From positions 1 through 64,000 of the forward strand of contig NZ_JRND01000014.1 in assembly GCF_000758945.1 (NCBI RefSeq): a DNA stretch of 64,000 nucleotides. Reading direction: 5' to 3'. Numbering within the stretch: position 1 is the stretch's first letter; every line of letters begins with the position of its first letter. Positions 51,648 to 59,743 of the stretch are shown here, in pieces. The notes beneath the pieces are model-generated. The model ran no database searches. It was not told where the DNA came from and saw only the letters and a program-made list of their open reading frames with translations. The stretch is from Lancefieldella parvula_C (GTDB taxonomy: Bacteria; Actinomycetota; Coriobacteriia; Coriobacteriales; Atopobiaceae). The position numbers and the translations under genes are program-made.

Positions 51648-52865
51648 TTAGAAATCAACCACGCCGTCAGAGTTTTCCCACTCCTCAACAAAATCGCTGT
51701 AGGTACCTGCGAGAATTGCTTCTCGTGCCTGGCGCATAAGCTCAAGCAGGAAGTAAATGTTGTGCATAGAAAGCAGCTGACCGCCTAGCATCTCATGTTG
51801 CTTGACCAGGTGATTGATGTACGCGCGAGAATAACCGCCCGTACAGACAGGGCAGGTGCACTGAGCATCAATAGGACCCGCATCAGCAAAGTACTTAGCG
51901 TTCTTGAGGTTCATGCGGCCCTCATGGGAAAACGCGGTACCCATACGTGCGGTGCGCGTTGGAAGCACGCAGTCAAACATATCAATGCCACAAGCAACAC
52001 CGCGGATCAGCGTGGACGGATTACCAACGCCCATCAGGTAGCGAGGCTTGTTACGTGGCATGTAATCGGCGCAAAGTGGCGCCAGCGTCTCAAACATAAC
52101 CTCGTGAGGCTCTCCAACGGAATAGCCACCAATGCCATAACCAGGGAAATCGCCAATCGACTCAAGGTGCTCAATGGAGCGCCTACGCAAATCAAGATGC
52201 ATGCCACCCTGAACAATGCCAAAGAGCGCCTGATCAGGACGGGTATGAGTCTTAAAGCACCTTTCGGCCCATGCGCTTGAAAGCTCAACTCCGCGCTCAA
52301 CTTTTTTGCGCTCGGCAGGATAGCCTACGCACTGATCAAGCTGCATAACAATGTCTGCACCAAGGTTCTGCGCAATCTGCATATTAGTTTCTGGCGTCCA
52401 GTACGACCATGCGCCGTCATAATCTACCGCACGGAATTTAACGCCCTCGTCAGAGAGCTTCATGAACTCCTCGTGACTAAAGACCTGGAATCCGCCTGAA
52501 TCCGTCAGAATTGGTCCATGCCACTGCATAAAGTCATGCAAGCCACCCATCTGTGCAACCAGCTCATCTCCTGGGCGCTGAGACAGATGGTACGTATTTG
52601 CCAGAATAATTTTGGCACCAAGGTCACGAACGGTATCGGTCATCAAACCTTTAACGGTTGCCTTAGTACCAACCGGCATAAAAATAGGCGTTGGAATATC
52701 ACCATGAGGCGTATGGAAGATGCCGGCGCGTGCATGCGTCTTAGGATCTTCGGCGAGAAGTTCGTAGGTAAACCAAGAATCTTCTTTTTTCTCTGCCCAA
52801 TTTTCTGTGTGTACGCAGGAAATGTTGGTGGTAAAACCCTGTGCTTTTTTGGAGCCGTCTGGCAT
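51648..52865 (-). CDS. tgt: tRNA-guanine (queuine) transglycosylase
   Basis: Exchanges G34 of Asp, Asn, His and Tyr tRNAs for preQ1 or queuine; 405 aa. Motifs: GIFHTPHGDIPTPIFMPVGT, LTDSGGFQVFS (catalytic Asp), GIVQGGMHLDLRRRS, YSVGEP and the zinc site CTCPVCTGGYSRAYINHL near 340. The ATG at 52865 has GAGG 4 nt upstream and lies 10 nt after the dapH stop. Position as the fifth gene of the lysine operon is unusual; no queuosine-synthesis gene or queA is nearby. Confidence 0.95.
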   Translation of the reverse strand: MPDGSKKAQGFTTNISCVHTENWAEKKEDSWFTYELLAEDPKTHARAGIFHTPHGDIPTPIFMPVGTKATVKGLMTDTVRDLGAKIILANTYHLSQRPGDELVAQMGGLHDFMQWHGPILTDSGGFQVFSHEEFMKLSDEGVKFRAVDYDGAWSYWTPETNMQIAQNLGADIVMQLDQCVGYPAERKKVERGVELSSAWAERCFKTHTRPDQALFGIVQGGMHLDLRRRSIEHLESIGDFPGYGIGGYSVGEPHEVMFETLAPLCADYMPRNKPRYLMGVGNPSTLIRGVACGIDMFDCVLPTRTARMGTAFSHEGRMNLKNAKYFADAGPIDAQCTCPVCTGGYSRAYINHLVKQHEMLGGQLLSMHNIYFLLELMRQAREAILAGTYSDFVEEWENSDGVVDF

Positions 52866-52875
52866 GTAACCTCGA

Positions 52876-53577
52876 TTACAACGTGCGGAGAGCATCAACC
52901 AAAGCTGTCTTGCCCTCTGTTTTCTGGTCCTTCATTTTTATCACACGTGCAGGACATCCCGCTACCACGGCGTTTGCTGGAACGTCCTCAACTACTACAG
53001 CACCTGCTGCGACAACAGCGCCCTCTCCAACACGAATGCCCTCGATAACCACGGCATTTGCGCCAATAAGGACGTTATCCTCAACAATAACTGGCGTAGC
53101 AGATGCAGGCTCAACAACACCAGCAAGAACAGTACCAGCACCAATGTGGCAGTTCTTGCCAACGGTTGCACGGCCGCCAAGAACAGCACCCATGTCAATC
53201 ATGGTGCCCTCACCAATAACAGCACCAATATTAATAACAGCACCCATCATAATGACGGCATTGTTACCAATCTCAACGCGCTCACGAATCAGTGCACCTG
53301 GCTCAATACGTGCGTTTACGTCCTTCATGTTAAGCAGAGGAACACCAGAGTTTCGACGGTCATTCTCGATGTCAAAATACTCAAATGCGTCTGCATTCTG
53401 CTCAACAACGCTCTTGAGCTCGGACCAGTCACCAAAGACTACCTTTGAGGTGCCCTCACCATACACGCGAGAAGAGCCGTAAGACACAGAAGCACCCTCA
53501 CGCTCTTTGACGAAGAGCTTAATGGGGGTCTTCTTCTCTGACGTAGCAATGTAGTTAATAATTTCCTGGGCGTCCAT
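52876..53577 (-). CDS. dapH: 2,3,4,5-tetrahydropyridine-2,6-dicarboxylate N-acetyltransferase
   Basis: Acetylates tetrahydrodipicolinate in the acetylase branch of lysine/DAP synthesis; 233 aa. The N-terminal MDAQEIINYIATSEKKTPIK is typical of DapH, and residues 90-210 form a left-handed beta helix of hexapeptides (VIMMGAVINIGAVIGEGTMI, CHIGAGTVLAGVVEP). AAAGGA precedes the ATG. Together with dapA, dapB and a likely aminotransferase upstream it indicates the acetyl-DAP route rather than the succinylase or dehydrogenase routes. Confidence 0.94.
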   Translation of the reverse strand: MDAQEIINYIATSEKKTPIKLFVKEREGASVSYGSSRVYGEGTSKVVFGDWSELKSVVEQNADAFEYFDIENDRRNSGVPLLNMKDVNARIEPGALIRERVEIGNNAVIMMGAVINIGAVIGEGTMIDMGAVLGGRATVGKNCHIGAGTVLAGVVEPASATPVIVEDNVLIGANAVVIEGIRVGEGAVVAAGAVVVEDVPANAVVAGCPARVIKMKDQKTEGKTALVDALRTL

Positions 53578-53631
53578 GCACGTCCTTTCTCAATCAAACA
53601 GATGCTAACCTATACAGGTCAGCACATGCGG

Positions 53632-54348
53632 TTATCCAAAAATCAACTCTTCAAAGGTATAAAAACCTGGAGCTTTTGTAAGCAATCTCTCAGCACAAGC
53701 AACGGCACCGTTCACAAAAATCTGACGTGATGTTGCGCGATGAGTCAGACAGACTTCCTCATCCTGTCCAAAGAAGTGCACCTCATGAGTGCCAGCCACC
53801 GTGCCGCCTCTGAGCGCAAACACGCCAATCTCGTCTTTGGTGCGAGCTCCGCAGAAGCCCTCGCGGCCAGAAACAACGGGACGAGTTCCCTCTGGGTCAA
53901 TAGCGGCGAGCAGCAGCTTTGCTGTGCCGGACGGAGCGTCAACCTTCTGGTTGTGGTGCGTCTCCACAATCTCGGTATCCCAGCCGTTAAGCGCCTCAGC
54001 AGCCATTGCCACCGCGCGCCTCAACACGGCAACGCCCACCGAATAGTTTGCCGCGTGAATCACCGGCACGCTCTCCCCCAGCTGCTTCAGCTCTGAAAGC
54101 TGCTCTGGCGAGAAACCCGTGGTGCCAGAAACAAGTGCGCACCCGCGCTCACGTACAAAGCCGACAACAGCATCAAAGGCAGCAACGCCAGAGAAATCCA
54201 CAACCACATCAGGCGTCTGCTCAATGGTATTCAACTGATTGATATTCTCGTGACCAAACGCACCAAGCACCTCAAAACCGTGAGCAATCAGGGTTTGCTC
54301 GATGAGCTTTCCCATCTTGCCGGTACCAATTACTACTGCACTAGGCAT
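53632..54348 (-). CDS. dapB: 4-hydroxy-tetrahydrodipicolinate reductase
   Basis: NAD(P)H-dependent reductase, 238 aa, slightly short for the family. AVVIGTGKMGKLIEQTL (Rossmann), DFSGVAAF, GTTGFSPEQL, the catalytic block EIVETHHNQKVDAPSGTA near 130 and the late VFALRGGTVAGTHEVHFFG are present. The ATG lies inside the dapA end (8-nt overlap) with a poor Shine-Dalgarno, so translation is probably coupled to dapA. Confidence 0.95.
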   Translation of the reverse strand: MPSAVVIGTGKMGKLIEQTLIAHGFEVLGAFGHENINQLNTIEQTPDVVVDFSGVAAFDAVVGFVRERGCALVSGTTGFSPEQLSELKQLGESVPVIHAANYSVGVAVLRRAVAMAAEALNGWDTEIVETHHNQKVDAPSGTAKLLLAAIDPEGTRPVVSGREGFCGARTKDEIGVFALRGGTVAGTHEVHFFGQDEEVCLTHRATSRQIFVNGAVACAERLLTKAPGFYTFEELIFG

Positions 54349-55234
54349 CAAGAAGACCAGCCTTTCTCATAGCGTTTTCAAGCACCTCTGCGTGCTCATC
54401 AGTCATCTTCCACAGAGGCAGACGATAATTCTCTTCCATAAGTCCCATGCGGGCCAATGCGGCCTTGACAGGAATTGGATTAACTTCACAGAAGAGAGCG
54501 TGAACCAGGTCAAGATACTGAAGCTGGAGCTCACGAGCAAGAGAAACCTCTCCGCGATGCCATGCAGCTACCAGGTCATGAACCATCTTTGGATCCAGGT
54601 TAGACCAAACAGAAATAACACCAGATGCGCCCAGAGAAAGCAAAGGCACAATCATGTCGTCATTTCCTGACCACATAGTAAAGTCGTCGCTCAGATAACG
54701 AGCAACCTTTGTTGCGTATGCAATATCGCCAGAAGCCTCTTTGATACCCCAAGCATTTGGATGTGCAGCAAGTCTCTGAACATTGCGCACAGAAATTGAG
54801 CAGCCCGTTCTACCTGGGATGTTATACAAAATACAAGGGACATCAACGCGGTCCAGTACATACGAGAAGTGCTGGTAGATACCCTCTTCGTTACTCTTGT
54901 TGTAGTAAGGGGTAATTAGCAGCAGACCGTCAACGCCCGCCTTCTCTAGAGCTTCTGCCTTGCGCAAAGACTCAGCAGAAGAGTTGGAGCCAGCACCACC
55001 AATAACAGGAACTCTGCCCTGGGCTCGTGCAAGAATGGCCTTAACTACCTCGATGTCCTCCTCGTCTGTCATGGTTGAGGACTCGCCAGTAGTACCAAGG
55101 GCCAAAATACCGTCAATTCCCTGCTCAATCTGGAAATCAACAAAGTGCTCAAGTGCCTCAAAGTCAACATTTCCCTGTGCATCAAATGGGGTTACTAAAG
55201 CGGTAATTGCGCCAGTTACGTTCTTCATGTCCAT
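54341..55234 (-). CDS. dapA: 4-hydroxy-tetrahydrodipicolinate synthase
   Basis: Condenses pyruvate with aspartate semialdehyde, 297 aa, first committed lysine step. ITALVTPFDAQGNVD, LALGTTGESSTMTDEE, the Tyr motif LYNIPGRTGCSI near 135 and the Schiff-base Lys in WGIKEASGD near 162 are visible. It starts 15 bp after lysA; a GGCGAGAA octamer sits between Shine-Dalgarno and ATG. Confidence 0.96.
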   Translation of the reverse strand: MDMKNVTGAITALVTPFDAQGNVDFEALEHFVDFQIEQGIDGILALGTTGESSTMTDEEDIEVVKAILARAQGRVPVIGGAGSNSSAESLRKAEALEKAGVDGLLLITPYYNKSNEEGIYQHFSYVLDRVDVPCILYNIPGRTGCSISVRNVQRLAAHPNAWGIKEASGDIAYATKVARYLSDDFTMWSGNDDMIVPLLSLGASGVISVWSNLDPKMVHDLVAAWHRGEVSLARELQLQYLDLVHALFCEVNPIPVKAALARMGLMEENYRLPLWKMTDEHAEVLENAMRKAGLLDA

Positions 55235-55249
55235 AGTTTTTCTCGCCCT

Positions 55250-56554
55250 CTAACGTGTGGTGTTTATAGTTGTTTGTTGTGCAAGATCTGAAAAGTCTGA
55301 GCCGTCAAATGCAAGCGTTGCAAAGTAATCTGCTTCTGTCTCGGCACGGCGAATAAGCTGCGCGGATCCGTCTTCTAGAAGCAGCAGCTCAGCAGAACGC
55401 AGACGGCCGTTGTAGTTATAGCCCATCGAGAAACCATGAGCGCCCGTATCGTGGATGAACAGAAGGTCACCCACGGACACCTCCGGGAGCTGGCGATTCT
55501 TTGCAAACTGATCGTTATTCTCGCAAAGTCCGCCTACAACGTTGTACGTATGAGTTGCGGGAGCATCCTCTTTGCCCATAACGGTGATGTGGTGATAAGC
55601 GTCGTAGATTGCGGGTCGCATAAGGTTTGCCGCACAAGCGTCCACGCCAAGGTAGTGACGGTACGTCTCTTTTTGGTGCAGAACACGAGTAACAAGTGCG
55701 CCAGCAGGACCCAAAAGCCAACGTCCAAGCTCGGTATAGATAGAAACGTCTCCCATACCTGCAGGAACTAGAACCTCTTCAAAGGCGCGCTTTACGCCCT
55801 GGCCAATGGCCAAGACATCGGGCTCCACTTGGTCTGGCTCATACGCCACACCAATACCACCAGAAAGATCAATAAAGCCAATATGAATATCAAGTTCTTT
55901 GTGCAGCTTAACAGCCAGCTTAAAGAGGACGCGTGCAAGGTTTGGATAGTAGTCCTCTTCCTGAGCGTTACTAGCCAAAAACGCATGAAGGCCAAACTCG
56001 GTCACGCCCTTGGCCTTAAGATACGCAAACGTCTGGAAAAGCTGCTCTTCTGTCATGCCAAACTTAGCGTCATCGGGATTTCCAATAATGCCATTTTGCG
56101 ACTCAAACACGCCACCAGGATTAAGGCGTGCACACATAACCTGGGGCATGTTGCTTCCCACCGCTTCTTCAAGCGTTGTAAGCATATCGCCACCAGCGTC
56201 CAAGTTGATAATGGCTCCCAGCTCATGAGCGCGAGCAAAGTCAAGCACCGTAGTGTCATTTGACGAGAGCATAATGTTTTGGCCGGTAACTCCACAGGCT
56301 TTTGCAAGCGTGAGCTCGGTAGCATTTGCACAGTCACAGCCACAGCCAAGTTCTGCAAGCAACTTCACAATGTATGGATTTGGCGTAGCCTTCACCGCAA
56401 AGTACTCTTTAAAGCCAGCGTTCCAGCTAAAAGCCTCTTGTAACAGCTTTGCGCGGCGAACAATCTCTGCCTTGTTATACAGGTGAAATGGCGTTGGATA
56501 CGTCGTAGTGATTGCCTCTAGGGCATCTACAGAAACAAACGGTTTCTTACTCAA
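55250..56554 (-). CDS. lysA: Diaminopimelate decarboxylase
   Basis: PLP enzyme of the alanine-racemase fold, 434 aa, making lysine from meso-DAP. The PLP Lys is in FKEYFAVKATPNPYIVKLLA near 55; FIDLSGGIGVAYEP, YTELGRWLLGPAGALVTRVL and the C-terminal Cys-containing GGLCENNDQFA are typical. The start is TTG at 56554, directly after a GGGGGAG Shine-Dalgarno that is buried in a hairpin under lysine-riboswitch control. First gene of lysA-dapA-dapB-dapH-tgt. Confidence 0.95.
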   Translation of the reverse strand: MSKKPFVSVDALEAITTTYPTPFHLYNKAEIVRRAKLLQEAFSWNAGFKEYFAVKATPNPYIVKLLAELGCGCDCANATELTLAKACGVTGQNIMLSSNDTTVLDFARAHELGAIINLDAGGDMLTTLEEAVGSNMPQVMCARLNPGGVFESQNGIIGNPDDAKFGMTEEQLFQTFAYLKAKGVTEFGLHAFLASNAQEEDYYPNLARVLFKLAVKLHKELDIHIGFIDLSGGIGVAYEPDQVEPDVLAIGQGVKRAFEEVLVPAGMGDVSIYTELGRWLLGPAGALVTRVLHQKETYRHYLGVDACAANLMRPAIYDAYHHITVMGKEDAPATHTYNVVGGLCENNDQFAKNRQLPEVSVGDLLFIHDTGAHGFSMGYNYNGRLRSAELLLLEDGSAQLIRRAETEADYFATLAFDGSDFSDLAQQTTINTTR

Positions 56555-56747
56555 AGCTCCCCCTCAAATTGGGGGCGCAATACACCGTCAAAGTAGCACC
56601 CCCGAAATCTCGGACAGTCTTGCATGTATTTCATACAAGCCCACCTGACAACCACGCCTGATTGCCAAGTTCGGCGAACCTCGCCTCCTTCTGGGGTCAC
56701 TGCCTGCCGACTAACCCAGAACCCATCGTGCTCGCTCCTCTATTGAC
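56554..56747 (-). ncRNA. Lysine riboswitch (L box) with SD-sequestering expression platform
   Basis: Read on the minus strand from 56747 the order fits the L-box consensus: P1 arm GTCAATAG, then AGGAGCGAGCACG, the AGTC internal loop, GGAGGCGAGGTTCGCCGAA, GGTGGGCTTGT...CAAGACTGTCCGAG and the P1 return CTACTTTGAC (to 56587). Downstream GCGCCCCC (56578-56571) pairs with GGGGGAGC (56563-56556), hiding the lysA Shine-Dalgarno. GGGGGTGC inside the aptamer (56603-56596) can instead pair with the same GCGCCCCC, so the two folds exclude each other. Lysine should therefore shut off lysA translation. Confidence 0.9.
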
Positions 56748-56782
56748 AGTAAAACCCTACCACAGAAAGCTCTGTATTTGGG

Positions 56783-57934
56783 CTAGTTTTGTTCTTCTCG
56801 CAAAGTATTAACAAAAGTCTTAAGGCGAGAAAGACCTTCTGTCAGATTCTTGTCTGAGGCAGCGTAACTAATACGTACATAGCCCTCAGCGCCGAAGAAA
56901 ACGCCAGGCACCAGTGCAATACCAAACTCCTTGATTGCTCGCTCACAAAACGCCTCAGAATCAAGGGCAAATTCCTTGATTGATGGAAATGCGTAGAAGG
57001 CACCTTCTGGCTCTTCAACAGGAAGTTTCATATCTTGAAGCGCAGAAAGTACAATCTGCCTGCGCTTTTGATAGTTTCTGCGCATAGGCGAGACATCGTA
57101 AGAAAGTGCATAGAGAGCAGCTGGCTGCAAAAATGAAGGAACAGAAGACACCAGCTGGGCGTGGACCTTTCCAATATCTGCTGCAAGCTCATCAGAGGTA
57201 GCAACCCAACCAAGTCTCCAACCCGTCATTGCCCATGGTTTGGAGAAACTATTTGTCACAATGCAGCGATCAGCTAAGTCTGGATAAAGCTCTACAAAAC
57301 GAGGAACATTCTGAACATACGTAAGTTCTCTATAAACGTCATCGCATAAAACATAAAAGCCGTGTTTACGGGCAAGTTCTGCCACCGCATCAAGCGACTC
57401 TTTTGTATAAATACATCCCGTAGGATTGTTGGGAGAAGTCAGCACAATAAGCTTTGTCTTCTCTGAAATCTTTGATTTAAGCTGCTCAACATCAATCTGG
57501 AAATGATTGGCGCTGGTATCAAGCGACACAACTACACCACGATTAAGCTGGCAGAGTGTCCTGTATACCAGATACGCTGGTTCAGGAATAATAACCTCGT
57601 CACCTGGATTCATAAGGGTCAGCATAGTTGCAGAAATGGCTTCCGCAGCTCCCACGGTAACGACAATACCATCTTGACCGACCTTCATACCACGAGCAGA
57701 CTCCCAATCGGCAATAGCGCTTCTAAGCTCAGGAGTACCGATGTTAGGTGGATAATGCGTGTTTCCAGCTGCAAGTTCTCTGTCTACTAAGTTACAAATA
57801 GGAGCTGGAGTGTCTTCTCCTGGCTCTCCAATAGTTAAAGAAATACATCCTGGTGTTGCAGCAGCAAGTGCCGAGAAACGCCTGATACCAGAGGGTTTGA
57901 AAAGCTCTAGTGTTGTATTTCTTGATAGCGACAT
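56783..57934 (-). CDS. Class I aminotransferase, probable N-acetyl-LL-diaminopimelate aminotransferase
   Basis: Fold-type I PLP aminotransferase, 383 aa. Key motifs: PNIGTPELRSAIADWE, NNPTGCIYTKESLDAVAELA, VLCDDVYRELTY and the PLP Lys in IVTNSFSKPWAMTGWRLGW near residue 232; Arg in GYVRISYAASD binds the substrate carboxylate. It resembles PatA/AspC. Its place just ahead of the lysA-dap operon, with dapH present, suggests the acetyl-DAP aminotransferase step, but aspartate or aromatic aminotransferase activity is not excluded. GAGGAG precedes the ATG. Confidence 0.85.
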   Translation of the reverse strand: MSLSRNTTLELFKPSGIRRFSALAAATPGCISLTIGEPGEDTPAPICNLVDRELAAGNTHYPPNIGTPELRSAIADWESARGMKVGQDGIVVTVGAAEAISATMLTLMNPGDEVIIPEPAYLVYRTLCQLNRGVVVSLDTSANHFQIDVEQLKSKISEKTKLIVLTSPNNPTGCIYTKESLDAVAELARKHGFYVLCDDVYRELTYVQNVPRFVELYPDLADRCIVTNSFSKPWAMTGWRLGWVATSDELAADIGKVHAQLVSSVPSFLQPAALYALSYDVSPMRRNYQKRRQIVLSALQDMKLPVEEPEGAFYAFPSIKEFALDSEAFCERAIKEFGIALVPGVFFGAEGYVRISYAASDKNLTEGLSRLKTFVNTLREEQN

Positions 57935-58011
57935 ACAAACTCCTCAACATACTTTCAATCCATAATAGTTATCATTTAAATCATACGACACTTGACTGAT
58001 ACGAGGTTCGC

Positions 58012-59187
58012 ATGAAAAGAGTTTTGTCTCTTGGCTTTAAGCTTATTACTGGCCTTCTAAAAAGGGTTCTTGCACCACTTTTCAAATTTGTAGGCGGGCT
58101 TTTTGTTCTAGCTTTACTGATTCTTGGTGGATACGTTCTCTACCTGCAGTTTACTTACTATCGCATTCCTGACAATACTCCCGTATCTAATCAAGGTGCT
58201 TCTCCTGAGGCTACAACCGTACAGGTAGGCCAAACCTACACAGCTTCGACCTACAACATTGGCTTTGGTGCTTACACCCCTGATTACACCTTCTTTATGG
58301 ATGAAGGCATCATGCAGGATGGCACACGCACCGTAGGAACTCACGGACGCGCGGTAAGCAGAAACTCCGTTCTTTACACCACAAACGGTGCCCTGAACAC
58401 CGTTTCTTCTCTGAATGGCGGTACAGCCCCTGACTTTATTCTTTTCCAAGAGATTGATACTTCATCTGACAGAAGTTGGCATGTGAATCAAGTTTCTGAA
58501 GCAGAGAGCCGCTTTGGATCCTACGCATCATATTTTGCGCAGAACTTCCACACCGCGTTTCTCGCCTATCCACTTACGGAGTTCCACGGAACCTCCAACT
58601 CGGGTATTCTGACGCTTTCAAACGTACTTGCTTCAAGCGCAACTCGTCGTACCTACCCCATTGACGAGTCTTTTCCCACAAAATTCTTTGACCTAGACCG
58701 TTGCTTTATGATTACACGCTACCCTACCAGCGATGGTCATGAGCTGGTACTTATTAACAGCCACATGTCTGCCTACGACAAAGGCGGCACCAGCCGCGCT
58801 CAACAGCTTGCACTTCTGACCAAAGTTATGTCCGAAGAGCGTGCTAAGGGCAATTACGTTATTGCGGGTGGCGACTGGAACCATGCCATTTTGGGCTCGC
58901 TTACACTCTATCCTTCTGTTCAGCAGGTACCAGACTGGGTAGCAGAACTCAAAGATTCTGATTTGCCAGAAGGCTTTAGTGTTGTAGCTCCAGACAACCT
59001 TACCAACGTTCCTACCTGCCGTGGAGATGACATTCCATACGAGAAGGACAAGACATACACCACCACAGTTGATGGCTGGATTGTCTCGGATAACGTTATT
59101 GCAACCGCCAGAAACATTGACACGCAATTTGCTTACTCGGACCACAACCCGGTTCTGTTGTCATTTACCCTAAAGAGCGCAGAATAG
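58012..59187 (+). CDS. Membrane-anchored endonuclease/exonuclease/phosphatase-family protein
   Basis: 391 aa. A basic N-terminus and one hydrophobic helix (residues 24-50) anchor it, with the catalytic part outside. EEP motifs: ASTYNIGFGAYTPDY near 83, FILFQEIDTSSDRSWH near 145, INSHMSAYDKGG near 250, AGGDWNHAIL near 288 and the terminal AYSDHNPVLLSF. The family includes DNase I-like nucleases, sphingomyelinases and phosphatases; the substrate is not evident. An extracellular nuclease or phosphoesterase role is inferred. GAGG precedes the ATG. Confidence 0.87.
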   Translation: MKRVLSLGFKLITGLLKRVLAPLFKFVGGLFVLALLILGGYVLYLQFTYYRIPDNTPVSNQGASPEATTVQVGQTYTASTYNIGFGAYTPDYTFFMDEGIMQDGTRTVGTHGRAVSRNSVLYTTNGALNTVSSLNGGTAPDFILFQEIDTSSDRSWHVNQVSEAESRFGSYASYFAQNFHTAFLAYPLTEFHGTSNSGILTLSNVLASSATRRTYPIDESFPTKFFDLDRCFMITRYPTSDGHELVLINSHMSAYDKGGTSRAQQLALLTKVMSEERAKGNYVIAGGDWNHAILGSLTLYPSVQQVPDWVAELKDSDLPEGFSVVAPDNLTNVPTCRGDDIPYEKDKTYTTTVDGWIVSDNVIATARNIDTQFAYSDHNPVLLSFTLKSAE

Positions 59188-59306
59188 GGTTATCTGTCCT
59201 TCGATATATTCCATATTATGTGCGTGTTGTACCTATGATGCGCACATATTTATTGACTTTACCGTGATTATCTTGTATAACAAAACTACAAGAAAGGCGG
59301 GTAATC

Positions 59307-59585
59307 ATGGCAAAAGTAAGCACAAATATAAATTTGGATCCAACCCTTAAAAAGAATGCTCAGGAGCTTCTCAGAGATTTAGGCATGGATCTTACTACTG
59401 CTATTACCATTTTTCTTCGTCAGACTGTTCGTGAGCAGGGAATCCCTTTTGAAATCAAGCGAGAAATTCCTAATGCTCAAACTATAGAGGCTCTTAATGA
59501 ATACACCAACATGAAAGAGCATCCAGAAAATTACAAGCACTATGCCTCATTCTCCGACGCAATGTCGGAGGTCCTAGATGCTTGA
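59307..59585 (+). CDS. RelB/DinJ-family antitoxin
   Basis: 92 aa. The N-terminal half is a ribbon-helix-helix domain (TNINLDPTLKKNAQELL, LGMDLTTAITIFLRQTV, QGIPFE) typical of DinJ antitoxins, which bind their own promoter and a YafQ/RelE-type RNase. No intact toxin follows. A toxin start overlapping the last codons stops after five codons, so this is an orphan antitoxin. A small CTCCGAC/GTCGGAG hairpin lies in its 3' end. Confidence 0.88.
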   Translation: MAKVSTNINLDPTLKKNAQELLRDLGMDLTTAITIFLRQTVREQGIPFEIKREIPNAQTIEALNEYTNMKEHPENYKHYASFSDAMSEVLDA

Positions 59586-59595
59586 AATCTTTTAG
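59578..59595 (+). pseudogene. Remnant of a YafQ/RelE-type toxin start
   Basis: ATG CTT GAA ATC TTT TAG overlaps the antitoxin stop by 8 nt, the layout normal for dinJ-yafQ. MLEIF resembles the usual opening of these toxins, then a stop follows. No matching frame continues in the next 150 bp, so the toxin body is lost rather than only frameshifted. Confidence 0.5.
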
Positions 59596-59642
59596 AACCG
59601 GTTCTCATTCTGATCTCTTTTAAAACTAAAGAATAATTTCTG

Positions 59643-59664
59643 TTTTGTTGTAACCACAACAAAA
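59643..59664. promoter_or_regulatory. Inverted repeat upstream of the DUF438 gene
   Basis: TTTTGTTGT (59643-59651) and ACAACAAAA (59656-59664) separated by 4 bp, about 80 bp before the start codon. No T-run follows, so an operator is more likely than a terminator. TATAAA at 59695 may be the -10 box. Confidence 0.45.
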
Positions 59665-59743
59665 GCCATATGGAAGTCCTGTCACACTTTGGGTATAAAG
59701 TAAGCCAAAGTGGACTTTCTAAACCCATCCGAGAGGAGCCCGT

